Assembly (NCBI RefSeq): GCF_016653635.2
Contig: NZ_CP067420.1
Span: 1,495,501-1,559,500, forward strand
Direction: 5' to 3'
Source of the DNA: Skermanella sp. TT6
GTDB lineage: Bacteria; Pseudomonadota; Alphaproteobacteria; Azospirillales; Azospirillaceae
Length of the DNA stretch: 64,000 nt
The stretch's first letter is position 1, and each line of letters opens with the position of its first letter. The position numbers and the translations under genes are program-made. Positions 47,636 to 57,639 of this stretch are shown here, in pieces. Under the pieces are notes generated by a model. The model did not search any database and was not told the DNA's origin. It saw nothing but the letters and a program-made list of their open reading frames with translations.

Positions 47636-49582
47636 GTGGGTCGGGCGTTGAAGTGGGTCGGTATCGTGGTCGGGGTGCTCGTGCTCCTGGTCGTCGGCGC
47701 GTTGCTGATGCTGGAGACGAGTTGGGCTCGGGATCTGGTGGCCCGGCAGGCGAGCGCCGCGCTCGGACGGGAGGTCAGGATCGATGAGAACTTCGACATC
47801 GACTGGTCTCTGACCCCGCGTATCCGGGCCGGCGGCATCCATGTCGCCAACGCCGATTGGGCCGGCGACGGGAACATGGCGGACATCGGCGCGGTCGAGG
47901 CCACCATCGACCTGCGCCGCCTGATCGGCGGGACCATCTCGATCCCCGAGGTGAAGCTCGTCGATCCCAAGATCAACCTGGCCCGCAACGCCGAGGGCAC
48001 CGGCAACTGGGACTTCCCCAACCTCCAGGGCGATCCCCCCCAGGAGGGCGACGGCAGCCCCGACCTGCCGGAGATCGGGCATATCGAGGTCCAGGGCGGC
48101 GAAGTCGCCTACCGCGACGACGCGCTCAGCATCGACGTCGCCAGCACCGTCAACACGGAGCGGAACGAGCAGGGCGAGGACCGCGTCCGCATGGTCGCCG
48201 ACGGCAGGTACGCCGACGAGCCGTTCCACCTCGACGCCACCACCGGCACCTTCCTGGCCTTGCGCGACAGGCAGGCCCCGTTCCCCGTCCGCGCCGAAGC
48301 CACCGTCGGCAGCACCCGCACGGTGGTCGAAGGATCGCTGACGGACCCGCAGCAACTTGCCGGGATGGACATCACCGTCGACGTGAAGGGGCAGAACCTC
48401 GCCGACCTGTTCCCGATCATCGGTTTCCCGTCCCCCGCCACGCCGCCGTTCGACATCTCCGGCCGGCTGGAGCGGCAAGGGAAGGTCTGGTCCATGACCG
48501 ATGCCGAAGGCCGGATCGGCGACAGCGACATCGGCGGCGAGGTCCGCATCGACCTCGGGCACGAGCGCCCGAAGATCACCGGCAACCTGTCGTCCCGCAA
48601 TCTCGACTATGACGATCTCGCCGGCTTCGTCGGAGCACCCGGCGGCACAGGCGAGGGCGAGACCGCGTCTCCCGACCAGATCGAGCTGGCCCGCCGGCTG
48701 GAGCAGGAGGGCCGGGTCATTCCCGACACGGCGATCAATGTGGAAATGCTGAAGGCGGCCGACGTCGAGATGCGCTACCACGCCGACCGGCTGCTGGTCC
48801 CCAACGTGCCGGCGGGCGAGTTGGATGCGCGCTTGATCGTCGAGAACGGCCGCGCCCGGCTCGAACCGGTCCGGCTCCAGGTGGCCGGCGGCAAGGCCGG
48901 CGGCATCATCCAGGTGGACGGGCAGGAGAAGCCGCCCGCCATCGAGATGAACCTGGAAATGAGGGCGCTCGACCTGGCGCGCTTCTTCCGCGGCACGCAG
49001 TTCGCCGAGGACATGGGCGGCACATTCGGCGGCAAGCTCCTGCTCAAGGGCAACGGCGATACGGTCCGCAGTATGCTGGGATCGAGCAACGGCCAGATCT
49101 CGGCCGTGATGGAGGGCGGCAAGGTCAGCAACCTCATCCTGGAGGTGATCGGCATCGACATCGCCGAGGCCCTTGGCTTCATCCTGTCCGAGGACGAACC
49201 GGTCGGCGTGCGCTGCGTCGTGGCGGACCTGGGCATCACCGACGGCATGGTGAAGTCCAACGCGCTGGTATTCGACACCGAGGACACCAACGTCACCGGC
49301 GAGGCGTCCGCCAACCTGAAGACCGAGCAGTTCGACATCGAGATGCTGGCCCATCCGAAGGACCCGAGCCCGCTCTCCGCCCGCACCCCTGTCGGGGCGG
49401 AAGGCACCTTCGCCGATCCCCAGGTCACCGTCGATCCGACCGCGGCCGTTGCGCGCGGCGCGGCGGCCGTGGCCCTGGGGGTGCTCCTGACGCCCCTCGC
49501 GGCGCTGATCCCCTTGATCGAACCCGGTGACGGCCAGGACAGCCCCTGCGGCCAACTGCTCCGCCAGGCCGGCCAGAACTGA
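47636..49582 (+). CDS. AsmA family protein (second copy type)
   Basis: 648 aa. The N-terminal anchor ALKWVGIVVGVLVLLVVGALLM is followed by the AsmA start pattern (ARQASAALGREVRIDENFDIDW) and a beta-rich periplasmic body; an AsmA_2-type region lies at about residues 430-600 (GTFGGKLLLKGNG, FDTEDTNVTGEASANL). Like the 1092-residue protein at 20863-24141, it probably works in envelope lipid handling. It starts with GTG at 47636, supported by GAGGTGG. A REP-like element follows it. Confidence 0.85.
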   Translation: MGRALKWVGIVVGVLVLLVVGALLMLETSWARDLVARQASAALGREVRIDENFDIDWSLTPRIRAGGIHVANADWAGDGNMADIGAVEATIDLRRLIGGTISIPEVKLVDPKINLARNAEGTGNWDFPNLQGDPPQEGDGSPDLPEIGHIEVQGGEVAYRDDALSIDVASTVNTERNEQGEDRVRMVADGRYADEPFHLDATTGTFLALRDRQAPFPVRAEATVGSTRTVVEGSLTDPQQLAGMDITVDVKGQNLADLFPIIGFPSPATPPFDISGRLERQGKVWSMTDAEGRIGDSDIGGEVRIDLGHERPKITGNLSSRNLDYDDLAGFVGAPGGTGEGETASPDQIELARRLEQEGRVIPDTAINVEMLKAADVEMRYHADRLLVPNVPAGELDARLIVENGRARLEPVRLQVAGGKAGGIIQVDGQEKPPAIEMNLEMRALDLARFFRGTQFAEDMGGTFGGKLLLKGNGDTVRSMLGSSNGQISAVMEGGKVSNLILEVIGIDIAEALGFILSEDEPVGVRCVVADLGITDGMVKSNALVFDTEDTNVTGEASANLKTEQFDIEMLAHPKDPSPLSARTPVGAEGTFADPQVTVDPTAAVARGAAAVALGVLLTPLAALIPLIEPGDGQDSPCGQLLRQAGQN

Positions 49583-49594
49583 TGCCGGTACCGT

Positions 49595-49668
49595 AGGTCG
49601 GATACGGCGAAGCGGCATCCGACAAGCAAGCGCGGCGATGTCGGATACCGCCGCGCACCATCCGACCT
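49595..49668. repeat. REP-like palindromic element
   Basis: A 74-bp palindrome: AGGTCGGA (49595-49602) is the inverse of TCCGACCT (49661-49668), and CATCCGACA in the first half mirrors TGTCGGAT in the second, so it folds into two hairpins or one cruciform. It lies between the AsmA gene and cysP. The GTAGGTCGGAT...ATCCGAC pattern is a frequent intergenic repeat in proteobacteria. Confidence 0.7.
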
Positions 49669-49817
49669 GCGGCCGGCCTCCCCGTCGCTGAAAAAACAGC
49701 TTGGCTGCATCCCGATTGCGTGCGTAATCTACACCAGATCGATCGAGATTTGTGCCTAATCATCGTGTGAAATGGCCCGACATCTCGGCCGAGAAGCCAG
49801 ACCAGGAGATTTGTGCC

Positions 49818-50858
49818 ATGGTGTTCCGGAATATCGCGCGCGGCGCCGCCACCCTCATGCTGGCGGCCGGTGTCACCCTGGGGGCGGTCGGGTTCGGAGC
49901 GGCGCCGGCGTTCGCCGCCTCGACCCTCCTCAACGTGTCCTACGACCCGACCCGGGAACTCTATGTCGAGTTCAACAAGCTGTTCGCCGAGCGCTGGGCG
50001 GCTGAAAACAACGGGGAGAAGATCTCCATCCGGCAGTCCCACGGCGGCTCCGGCAAGCAGGCCCGGTCCGTCATCGACGGGCTCGAGGCCGACGTCGTCA
50101 CCCTGGCACTGGCCTACGACATCGACGCCATCGCCCAGACCGGCCTGATCGCGAAGGACTGGCAGGGCCGGCTGCCCGACAACAGCGCACCCTACACGTC
50201 CACCATCGTGTTCCTGGTGCGCAAGGGCAATCCCAAGCAGATCCGCGATTGGGACGACCTGATCAAGCCGGATGTGCAGGTGATCACGCCCAACCCGAAG
50301 ACCTCGGGCGGCGCTCGCTGGAACTATCTGGCCGCCTGGGGCTTCGCGCTGGAGAAGTACGGCAACGACGAGGCCAAGGCGCAGGAGTTCGTCCAGGCGC
50401 TGTTCAAGAACGTTCCCGTGCTCGACACCGGCGCCCGCGCCTCGACCATCACCTTCGTCCAGCGCCAGATCGGCGACGTGCTGCTGGCCTGGGAGAACGA
50501 GGCCTATCTGGCGGTGAAGGAACTGGGACCGGACAAGTTCGACATCGTCACCCCCTCGCTCAGCATCCTGGCCGAGCCGTCGGTCGCCGTCGTGGACAAG
50601 GTCGTCGACCGCCGGGGCTCCCGCATGGCGGCGGAAGCCTACCTGAAGACGCTCTATTCGCCCGAGGGGCAGGAGCTTGCCGCCAAGCACTTCTACCGGC
50701 CCCGCCTGGCCGAGGTGGCGGCCCGGTACGCCGATCAGTTCGCCCAGGTCAAGCTGTTCACCATCGACCAGAAGTTCGGCGGCTGGACCCAGGCCCAGGA
50801 CAGGCATTTCTCCGACGGCGGCATCTTCGACAAGGTCTCCGCGGCGGCGGGCAAATGA
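49818..50858 (+). CDS. cysP: Sulfate ABC transporter, periplasmic sulfate-binding protein
   Basis: 346 aa. A signal peptide (residues 1 to about 34, ending AAPAFAAS) is followed by the sulfate/thiosulfate-binding fold: [43 protein letters not shown], and [18 protein letters not shown]. The start at 49818 has CCAGGAGA upstream. It is the first gene of a complete importer, cysP-cysT-cysW-cysA. Sbp and CysP cannot be separated by sequence alone. Confidence 0.93.
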   Translation: MVFRNIARGAATLMLAAGVTLGAVGFGAAPAFAASTLLNVSYDPTRELYVEFNKLFAERWAAENNGEKISIRQSHGGSGKQARSVIDGLEADVVTLALAYDIDAIAQTGLIAKDWQGRLPDNSAPYTSTIVFLVRKGNPKQIRDWDDLIKPDVQVITPNPKTSGGARWNYLAAWGFALEKYGNDEAKAQEFVQALFKNVPVLDTGARASTITFVQRQIGDVLLAWENEAYLAVKELGPDKFDIVTPSLSILAEPSVAVVDKVVDRRGSRMAAEAYLKTLYSPEGQELAAKHFYRPRLAEVAARYADQFAQVKLFTIDQKFGGWTQAQDRHFSDGGIFDKVSAAAGK

Positions 50859-50861
50859 ACC

Positions 50862-51710
50862 ATGACCGGTCTCGTCGCAGGAAATCTCCGGGATAGCTTC
50901 CGCAAGCCGAGCATCCTTCCCGGCTTCGGGATCACGCTGGGCTTCACGGTCGCGTATCTCAGCCTGATCGTCCTGATCCCGCTGGCCGGCCTGGCCCTCA
51001 AGGCCTCCGGGCTGGGCTTCGGCGGGCTCTGGGCGGTGCTGATGGAACCCCGCGTGATCGCCGCCTTCAGGGTCACCTTCCTGACCGCCCTGGCGGCGGC
51101 GCTGATCAACACGGTGTTCGGGCTGCTGGTGGCCTGGGTGCTGGTCCGCTACCAGTTCCCCGGCCGCAGGGTGATCGACGCGCTGGTCGACCTGCCGTTC
51201 GCCCTGCCGACGGCGGTGGCCGGCATAGCGCTGACGGCGCTCTATGCCGGCAACGGCTGGATCGGCCAGTTCCTGCCGTTCCGCGTCGCCTTCACGCCGC
51301 TGGGCATCATTGTGGCGCTGACCTTCATCGGCCTGCCGTTCGTCGTCCGCACGGTACAGCCCGTGCTCCAGGACGCCGAGCCGGAGGTCGAGGAGGCCGC
51401 GGCCAGCCTGGGCGCCAACCGCTGGCAGATCTTCAGCCGGGTCGTCTTCCCCGCGATCATGCCGGCTCTGCTGACCGGCTTCACGCTGGCCTTCGCCCGA
51501 GGCGTGGGGGAATACGGATCGGTCATCTTCATCGCCGGCAACCTGCCCGGCGTGTCCGAGATCGTGCCCCTGCTGATCATAATCAAGCTCGAGCAGTTCG
51601 ATTATGCCGGGGCGACCGCCATCGCGACCGCGATGCTGGTGGCGTCGTTCTTCCTGCTGCTTGCGATCAATCTGCTCCAGCATTGGACGAGGGCGCGCCA
51701 TGCCGGCTGA
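50862..51710 (+). CDS. cysT: Sulfate ABC transporter permease CysT
   Basis: 282 aa with six membrane segments. [42 protein letters not shown], and the ATPase-contact loop [22 protein letters not shown] are typical; [14 protein letters not shown] is the CysT marker. It starts 3 bp after cysP and overlaps cysW by 11 bp. Confidence 0.93.
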   Translation: MTGLVAGNLRDSFRKPSILPGFGITLGFTVAYLSLIVLIPLAGLALKASGLGFGGLWAVLMEPRVIAAFRVTFLTALAAALINTVFGLLVAWVLVRYQFPGRRVIDALVDLPFALPTAVAGIALTALYAGNGWIGQFLPFRVAFTPLGIIVALTFIGLPFVVRTVQPVLQDAEPEVEEAAASLGANRWQIFSRVVFPAIMPALLTGFTLAFARGVGEYGSVIFIAGNLPGVSEIVPLLIIIKLEQFDYAGATAIATAMLVASFFLLLAINLLQHWTRARHAG

Positions 51711-52608
51711 AATCGTCATCGCCACCACGCCGCCCGCCGGCACGCCGCCCGTGACCGGGCGACGCAGCATCCCGCGCCCGGCGCTTGGCGAGTCGCCGCT
51801 GGTCAAGGCCGTGCTCATCGGCATCGCCCTGCTTTTCCTGCTGCTGTTCCTGGTGATCCCGCTGGTCGCCGTGTTCTTCGAGGCGCTTCGCCAGGGTTTC
51901 GGCGCCTATCTTGAAGCCCTGGTGGAGCCGGATGCGGTCTCGGCGATGAAGCTGACGCTCCTGGCGGCCGGCATCGCCGTGCCGCTCAACCTGGTGTTCG
52001 GCGTCGCCGCGTCCTGGTGCATCGCCAAGTTCGAGTTCCGCGGCAAGAGCCTGCTGATCACCCTGATCGACCTGCCGTTCTCGGTGTCACCGGTGATCTC
52101 CGGCATGGTGTTCGTGCTGCTGTTCGGAGCCCAGGGGCTGCTGGGGCCGTGGCTTCGCGAGCACGACGTTCAGATCATCTTCGCCCTGCCGGGCATCGTG
52201 CTGGCCACCATCTTCGTGACCTTCCCTTTCGTCGCCCGGGAGCTGATCCCGCTGATGCAGGAGCAGGGCGTGGACGAGGAGGAGGCCGCCCGCGTGCTGG
52301 GCGCCAGCGGCTGGCAGACCTTCACGCGGGTGACGCTGCCCAACATCCGCTGGGGCGTGCTCTACGGCGTGCTTCTGTGCAACGCACGCGCCATGGGCGA
52401 GTTCGGCGCCGTCTCGGTGGTGTCCGGCCATATCCGGGGAGAGACCAACACGATGCCGCTGCATGTCGAAATTCTCTATAACGAATACAACTTCGTCGCC
52501 GCCTTCGCGGTGGCGTCGCTTCTGGCCCTGCTGGCCCTGGTCACCCTGGTGGTGAAGAGCCTGCTGGAATGGCGCCATGCCGGCCAGATCGCGGCGACCC
52601 GGCGCTGA
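51700..52608 (+). CDS. cysW: Sulfate ABC transporter permease CysW
   Basis: 302 aa, six membrane segments. [20 protein letters not shown], the coupling loop [21 protein letters not shown] and [22 protein letters not shown] identify CysW. The ATG at 51700 overlaps the end of cysT, and the preceding 33 in-frame codons belong to a cysT shadow. The first ~30 residues are a soluble proline-rich arm. Confidence 0.93.
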   Translation: MPAEIVIATTPPAGTPPVTGRRSIPRPALGESPLVKAVLIGIALLFLLLFLVIPLVAVFFEALRQGFGAYLEALVEPDAVSAMKLTLLAAGIAVPLNLVFGVAASWCIAKFEFRGKSLLITLIDLPFSVSPVISGMVFVLLFGAQGLLGPWLREHDVQIIFALPGIVLATIFVTFPFVARELIPLMQEQGVDEEEAARVLGASGWQTFTRVTLPNIRWGVLYGVLLCNARAMGEFGAVSVVSGHIRGETNTMPLHVEILYNEYNFVAAFAVASLLALLALVTLVVKSLLEWRHAGQIAATRR

Positions 52609-52641
52609 CACGCGGCCACGGATTAGGGGAGAAAGCCCGCC

Positions 52642-53691
52642 ATGAGTATCGAAATCAGGGGCATCGCCAAGCGCTTCGGCAGTTTCGCCGCCCTGGACGG
52701 GGTCGATCTGACCGTCCGCGACGGCGAGTTGCTGGCCCTCCTGGGGCCGTCCGGGTCGGGCAAGACGACCCTGCTGCGGATCATCGCCGGGCTGGAGTTC
52801 GCCGATGCCGGCGAGATCCGGCTGAACGGCGAGGACGCCCAGGGCCGCGCGCCGCGCGACCGCGAGGTCGGCTTCGTGTTCCAGCACTACGCGCTGTTCA
52901 GGCACATGAGCGTATTCGAGAACGTCGCCTTCGGCCTGCGGGTCCGGCCCCGCGCCGAACGGCAGAGCAACGCCGCCATCGCGGCGCGGGTCACCGAACT
53001 GCTGCGGATGGTCCAGCTCGACTGGCTGGCCGACCGCTACCCCAGCCAGCTTTCCGGCGGACAGCGCCAGCGCGTCGCCCTGGCGCGGGCCTTGGCGATC
53101 GAGCCCAAGGTCCTGCTGCTGGACGAGCCGTTCGGCGCGCTCGACGCCAAGGTCCGCAAGGAACTGCGGCGCTGGCTGCGGCGCCTACACGAGGAGATGC
53201 ATATCACCAGCGTCTTCGTCACCCACGACCAGGAGGAGGCGCTGGAACTGGCCGACCGGGTGGTCGTGATGAACCACGGCCGGATCGAGCAGATCGGCTC
53301 GCCCGCCCAGGTCTATGACGAGCCGGCCTCGGCTTTCGTCTGCGACTTCCTGGGACAGGTCAACCGCTTCGACTGCGATATCGAGAACGGCCTTGCGCGG
53401 ACCACCCAGGGTGCGGAACTGAGGATGCCCGGGCTGAACGGCACCCACGGCGCCGCGACCTGCTTCGTCCGGCCCCACGAGATCGACCTCGTGCCGATCG
53501 GCCGCGAAGGCCCGGAAGCGGCCCAGGTCCGCCTGATCCATCAGGTCGGCCCGAACGCCCGGGTCGAGCTTGATTATGCCGGCCACGTGCTGGAGGTGGA
53601 GGTCGGCCGCGAGCGCCTGCCGGCCCTCAGCCTCAGCGTCGGCGCCTGGTGCGCCCTGCGGATCAACAACGCCCGGATTTTCCCGCGATAG
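52642..53691 (+). CDS. cysA: Sulfate ABC transporter ATP-binding protein
   Basis: 349 aa. Walker [11 protein letters not shown]-loop [12 protein letters not shown], signature [14 protein letters not shown], Walker [12 protein letters not shown] and H-loop THDQEEA, then a TOBE-like regulatory domain from about residue 240. It powers sulfate/thiosulfate import by CysTW. A GGGGAGAAAG-type ribosome binding site lies upstream. A hairpin terminator follows the stop. Confidence 0.94.
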   Translation: MSIEIRGIAKRFGSFAALDGVDLTVRDGELLALLGPSGSGKTTLLRIIAGLEFADAGEIRLNGEDAQGRAPRDREVGFVFQHYALFRHMSVFENVAFGLRVRPRAERQSNAAIAARVTELLRMVQLDWLADRYPSQLSGGQRQRVALARALAIEPKVLLLDEPFGALDAKVRKELRRWLRRLHEEMHITSVFVTHDQEEALELADRVVVMNHGRIEQIGSPAQVYDEPASAFVCDFLGQVNRFDCDIENGLARTTQGAELRMPGLNGTHGAATCFVRPHEIDLVPIGREGPEAAQVRLIHQVGPNARVELDYAGHVLEVEVGRERLPALSLSVGAWCALRINNARIFPR

Positions 53692-53703
53692 GGGCGTTCA
53701 GCG

Positions 53704-53732
53704 GAGACCGCCCGCGATGCCTTGGCGGTCTC
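53704..53732. terminator. Convergent terminator, cysA / Rpn gene
   Basis: GAGACCGCC and GGCGGTCTC form a perfect 9-bp stem around an 11-nt loop. It lies between the cysA stop and the stop of the Rpn C-terminal frame at 53733. Confidence 0.65.
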
Positions 53733-53930
53733 TCAGTGGGTGATCTCCGGAAAGAGTTCGTCCAGAGGCCTGTCATCCAGCATGGCTTCGATCCACCCGT
53801 CGATATCGGCGGCCAGCGCCGATTTCACCGCCTGCTCGACCGACGTCGGTACCGTGCCCAACTGTCGCTGAACCATGCGCAGCAGGACCTCGGCCTTGCC
53901 TTCCGCCATACCCTGAGCTCTGCCTCTCAA
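53733..53930 (-). CDS. C-terminal part of the split Rpn nuclease
   Basis: 65 codons in the -1 frame relative to the upstream Rpn gene, overlapping it by 4 bp. The sequence GRAQGMAEGKAEVLLRMVQRQ, then LDELFPEITH at the end, is the normal C-terminal domain of Rpn-family nucleases. The frame opens with TTG, but the internal ATG (MAEGKAEVLLRM, 53909) is the more natural start. It could be dead sequence, or it could be a separate small protein of the RpnS type, which in known Rpn loci is made from an internal start and restrains the nuclease. Confidence 0.6.
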   Translation of the reverse strand: MRGRAQGMAEGKAEVLLRMVQRQLGTVPTSVEQAVKSALAADIDGWIEAMLDDRPLDELFPEITH

Positions 53931-54829
53931 TTCCCCCGTGCTTCGCCTTCAGCGATGTACAGTTCGGCAATCGTAGGCATGATCTTTTCCTCCTGTCCTG
54001 GCGCTACCCGGCTCAATACCGTCCGAAGACGCTCCCGGTTCCTGCCGTCGTCCACCACGAAAACATGTCTGACCACAGCGCGCAGCACGGTCAAGCCGAT
54101 TACCGCCGCGATGCTCAGCAGTCGCTCCAGCGTGACTTCCGGATTCCCGTCGCGGGTCGCATGCTTCAGCATCAGCAGACCGGCCTGGAGATCGGGATCG
54201 CGCGACAGTTCCGCGTCGGGAATGGCGGAAAGATCGACCAGGGTATAGCTGAAATCCAGCGGACCCGCTGCCAGCACCTCATCCGGTACGCCGTATGCCT
54301 CCCCGAGACTGGGCGGATGCGGCCACCGGCCGCTGCCATGATAGAGGATGACGGCCAGGACGGGAGCCGGCACCACCCGGACGGTGCCGTCGGGGTACTC
54401 GATCCGCCGTGCGCCCTTGACCGCCGTTCCGTTCAGGTAGCCCAGGATCTGCACCAGCGCGTCCGCCTCGCCGGCGCTCTTGTGTTCCAGCACGGTCCAG
54501 ACCAGCAGGGGCAACCCGTTCCGCAGGCCGAAGCTGTAGACCCTGTCTCCGCGCAGTTCCGCCAGCACCGGATCGACGAAGCTTTCGGACCGGTCCACCG
54601 CCCTGTCTGCCGTCAGCCCGGCCACGACCGACGCCGGCAGCCGCTCGCGCAGGAACGTGTCGGCGTTGCCGGGCCGGTCCAGGACAAGCTTCGCGAACTG
54701 ATCGTGCCTGCGGATCAGGGGGCGGGTACCCGCGGAGCCGTCCTCTTCCGAAGGGCCGTTTGAACCATTGGTCGTTTCGTCGGTCGAGCTTTCGGGTGAA
54801 GTCTCCGGCACCGTGGGCGTCTGCTTCAT
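53927..54829 (-). CDS. Rpn family recombination-promoting nuclease, frameshifted before its C-terminal domain
   Basis: 300 aa. The PD-(D/E)xK nuclease domain (Transposase_31/Rpn family) is intact: HDQFAKLVLDRPGNADTFLRE at residue 42, the catalytic Asp86 in FVDPVLAEL, and Glu115-His-Lys117 in TVLEHKSAG. The frame ends GEARGN and then stops at 53927. Adding one G to the G5 tract (C5 at 53933-53937 on the plus strand) would join it to the next frame as GEARGELRGRAQGMAEG. Related Rpn proteins act in recombination and phage defence. The first ~35 residues are a polar low-complexity arm. Confidence 0.8.
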   Translation of the reverse strand: MKQTPTVPETSPESSTDETTNGSNGPSEEDGSAGTRPLIRRHDQFAKLVLDRPGNADTFLRERLPASVVAGLTADRAVDRSESFVDPVLAELRGDRVYSFGLRNGLPLLVWTVLEHKSAGEADALVQILGYLNGTAVKGARRIEYPDGTVRVVPAPVLAVILYHGSGRWPHPPSLGEAYGVPDEVLAAGPLDFSYTLVDLSAIPDAELSRDPDLQAGLLMLKHATRDGNPEVTLERLLSIAAVIGLTVLRAVVRHVFVVDDGRNRERLRTVLSRVAPGQEEKIMPTIAELYIAEGEARGN

Positions 54830-54897
54830 GGCCTTTCCATATCCTCACCCTGGTGCAGACCCGCCGGAGCTTCCTGTCACTGCCGCGCCGACCCTTC

Positions 54898-56394
54898 TCA
54901 GCGCTGGTCCAGCTTCATCTCGATGCGCCGGTTGCGGGCGAAGGCGTCCTCGTTCCTGCCGGGGTCCAGCGGCTGGTACTCGCCGAATCCGGCCGCCACC
55001 AGCTTGTCCGACGGGATGCCCTGTTCCACCAGGAACTTGACTACCGAGATCGCGCGCGCCGTAGACAATTCCCAATTGGACGGGAACTGCACGTTGGAGA
55101 TCGGTCGCGGGTCGGTATGGCCGTCCACGCGCAGGATCCAGTTGACGCCCGGCGGGATGCGCTTCGCGATGTCCAGCAGGGTCGCGGCCAACTGGGCGAG
55201 CTGGGCCTTGCCGCCTTCCTCCAGCGTGGCGGAGGCGCTGGGGAACAGCACTTCGGACTGGAAGACGAAGCGGTCGCCGACGATCCTGATGTCCTGCCGG
55301 TTGCCCAGCACCTCGCGCAGGCGCCCGAAGAACTCCGACCGGTAGCGGGCCAGCTCCTCGACCTTGCTGGCGAGCGCCAGGTTCAGCCGGCGGCCCAGGT
55401 CGGAGATCTGGGCCTGCTGCTCCTGGCTCTGGGACTCCGCCAGGTTCAGCGACGCGGTCAGGCGGGCGAGCTGGTCGCGGAGCGCCGCGATCTGCTGGTT
55501 CAGGACGGCCACCTCCGCGCGGCCCTCCTCGGTCAGCTTCTGCTCGCCTGTCAGGGCCGCCTGGGTCTGGTCCAAGGCGATGACCAGCTCCTCGATCCGC
55601 GTCTCCCGATGCTCGATCTCGCGCTGGGCCAGCACCGTGCGTTCCTGCTCGCTGCTCAACTGGGCTTCGAGCTGCTGCGACCGGTCGCGGACGGCGGACA
55701 GCTCGGCCATCAGCGCCTCGCGCTGCTCGCGGGTCAGCCGAAGCTCCTCGGTCGCCCGGGCGCGGGCGGCCTCGGTCTGCTCCAGGGTCGCGGCGGTGCG
55801 GTCCCGCTCGGCCTCGGTGCTCCGGGACAGGGTCGTGAGGGCGGCGACTTCGCCTTCCAACCTTTCGCGGACGTCGCGCAGGGCCTGGATGTCGGCCTGG
55901 AGGCTGGCGATCTCGCGCAGCGATGCCTCGATCTTCTGGCGGTCGGCCTCGATCACCTTGTAGGCGTCCTCCAGGTCGCGGCTGACCTGGGTGATCTCGC
56001 CGCTGGCCTGTTCGCCCCGGCGCGACAGGGCGGAGACCTGGGCGCCCAGCTCGTCCTGGCGGGCCTGGGCCTCGGCAAGGCTGGCGCTCAGGCTCTCGCG
56101 GGTGGCGGTCGAGCTTTGAAGCTCGGCGGAGAGCTGGGCGATGTTCACCCGCAGATCCGCGTTGGCCTCCCGTTCCATCGACAAGAGGTCGCTCAGCTCG
56201 GACAGCTGGCGGTTCAGCCGGGTCAGCGCCTGGTCGCGGCTCGACAGCGTGTTGGACAGGTAGAACTGTGCCACGATGAAGACCATCAGCACGAAGATCA
56301 CGACCATGACCAGGGAGGACAGGGCATCGACCCAGCCCGGCCAGATATTGACCGAACGCTCGGCGCTGCGCCGCCCGCGACCGATGGCTGCCAT
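54898..56394 (-). CDS. MotB-like stator/OmpA peptidoglycan-binding protein with long coiled coil
   Basis: 498 aa. A single N-terminal membrane helix (about residues 20-50) contains GWVDALSSLVMVVIF, where Asp23 sits at the place of the proton-binding Asp of MotB/TolR-type proteins. Residues ~55-330 are one long periplasmic coiled coil rich in Gln, Glu and Ala. The C-terminal OmpA domain (about 375-495) has the peptidoglycan-binding pattern VDGHTDPRPIS, NWELSTARAISVVKFL and RNRRIEMKL. It follows the ExbB/MotA-like gene by 37 bp in an operon, so I infer an ion-driven complex that reaches the cell wall. Confidence 0.85.
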   Translation of the reverse strand: MAAIGRGRRSAERSVNIWPGWVDALSSLVMVVIFVLMVFIVAQFYLSNTLSSRDQALTRLNRQLSELSDLLSMEREANADLRVNIAQLSAELQSSTATRESLSASLAEAQARQDELGAQVSALSRRGEQASGEITQVSRDLEDAYKVIEADRQKIEASLREIASLQADIQALRDVRERLEGEVAALTTLSRSTEAERDRTAATLEQTEAARARATEELRLTREQREALMAELSAVRDRSQQLEAQLSSEQERTVLAQREIEHRETRIEELVIALDQTQAALTGEQKLTEEGRAEVAVLNQQIAALRDQLARLTASLNLAESQSQEQQAQISDLGRRLNLALASKVEELARYRSEFFGRLREVLGNRQDIRIVGDRFVFQSEVLFPSASATLEEGGKAQLAQLAATLLDIAKRIPPGVNWILRVDGHTDPRPISNVQFPSNWELSTARAISVVKFLVEQGIPSDKLVAAGFGEYQPLDPGRNEDAFARNRRIEMKLDQR

Positions 56395-56431
56395 CAGCCG
56401 CTACCGTCCGGCCGCTCCGGCACGCGCCCGC

Positions 56432-57583
56432 TCATCGCTCGCCGTCTTCCGCAAGGGCCGCGATGGTGCGTGCCAGAAGCTTGATCTCGCTGCGGATCTC
56501 CTGGACCGACTGGACCCGGCCGGTGGCGACCTCCTCCAGCAGGCGCGCGGTATAGACGTCCATGTTGCGGATATGCTGGCGGGTCGCCTCGTCCATGCCG
56601 AGCTGCTGGTTGCCCAGCGCGTCGGCCAGCCGGCCCAGGATCGGTTTCATCTCCATCTGGTTCTCGGCCAGCCGGAGCATCAGCGTCTGCTCGGTCCGCA
56701 TCTGGTCGGTCAGGGTGCTCAGCTTCTCGGTCAGGGCCAGCAGGTTCTGGTTGGCCGAGCGCCGGCCGTCCTCCGCCTGGGCCACCGTGCGCTGCAGGTT
56801 CTCCATGTTCTCCGCGGTTTGCTCCAGCAGGGCCTGAAGGTAGGCCGGCACCGACTGCTCGCTCTCGCCGAAGCCGGCGCCGCTCGACAGCCGGGTGGCG
56901 CCGGACAGCCAGTCCTCCAGGTCGGTGTAGAAGCGGTTCTGCGCCTGGCTCGCCTGCAATTCCAGGAAGCCCAGGACCAGCGACCCCGCGAGGCCGAACA
57001 GCGAGGAGCTGAAGGCCGTGCCCATGCCCGACAGCGGCGCCTGAAGCCCCTGCTGCAGGTTGCCGAACATCATGCCCATGTCGCCGCCCTCGACCGACAG
57101 GCTGGAGATCACGCCGCCGACCGCGCTCACGGTGCCCAGCAGGCCCCAGAAGGTGCCGAGCAGGCCCAGGAAGATCAGCAGCCCGATCAGGTAGCGGGAG
57201 ATCTCGCGCGTCTCGTCCAGGCGGGCGTCGATGCCGTCGAGCAGCGAGCGCATGGACAGCGCCGACAGGCTCAGCCGTCCGCGGCGCTCGCCCAGCATGC
57301 GGGCCATGGGGGCCAGCAGCACCGGTTCCGGAACAGTGTCCGAATCCGGGCGGTTGGTCTGGAAGCTCTCCAGCCACGCCACCTCCGGCTTCAGCATCAG
57401 CACTTGGCGGAAGATGTAGCCGATGCCCAGCAGCAGCACGGCGATGATCAGCCCGTTCAGCGCCGGGTTCGCCATGAAGGACCGTTCCAGCGCCGGGAAG
57501 AGCAGGAGCACGATGGCGAGCACCGCGGCGACGAACAGGACCATACGGGTGATGTAGCGCTGCGGCCGCGACATGGACACCAT
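56432..57583 (-). CDS. MotA/TolQ/ExbB-family proton channel protein
   Basis: 383 aa. Four membrane helices are visible: residues about 14-35, 42-65, 135-165 and 185-215. The channel pattern is ISRYLIGLLIFLGLLGTFWGLLGTV and APLSGMGTAFSSSLFGLAGSLV. A long C-terminal cytoplasmic tail (residues ~225-383) is helical and coiled-coil-like, unlike the short tails of ExbB or TolQ. The start at 57583 (MVSMSRPQ) is preferred; 57574 is also possible. Partner of the MotB-like gene downstream and the OmpA-like gene upstream. Confidence 0.85.
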   Translation of the reverse strand: MVSMSRPQRYITRMVLFVAAVLAIVLLLFPALERSFMANPALNGLIIAVLLLGIGYIFRQVLMLKPEVAWLESFQTNRPDSDTVPEPVLLAPMARMLGERRGRLSLSALSMRSLLDGIDARLDETREISRYLIGLLIFLGLLGTFWGLLGTVSAVGGVISSLSVEGGDMGMMFGNLQQGLQAPLSGMGTAFSSSLFGLAGSLVLGFLELQASQAQNRFYTDLEDWLSGATRLSSGAGFGESEQSVPAYLQALLEQTAENMENLQRTVAQAEDGRRSANQNLLALTEKLSTLTDQMRTEQTLMLRLAENQMEMKPILGRLADALGNQQLGMDEATRQHIRNMDVYTARLLEEVATGRVQSVQEIRSEIKLLARTIAALAEDGER

Positions 57584-57639
57584 GCTCTCAGGGGCTCTCT
57601 CAGGTGAAGAGGTCGGGAGGGGGTGGGCCGGGTATGCCA

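Noticed and set aside
53704-54829. Transposon or insertion sequence
   Set aside because: Rpn proteins are sometimes labelled putative transposases, but no terminal inverted repeats or target duplications flank this gene; it is a stand-alone nuclease gene.
54898-57583. Zorya anti-phage defence system
   Set aside because: The MotA-like/MotB-like pair fits ZorAB in layout, but no ZorC, ZorD or ZorE is nearby and the neighbours are housekeeping (suhB, efp) in the same orientation. A housekeeping envelope operon is more likely.
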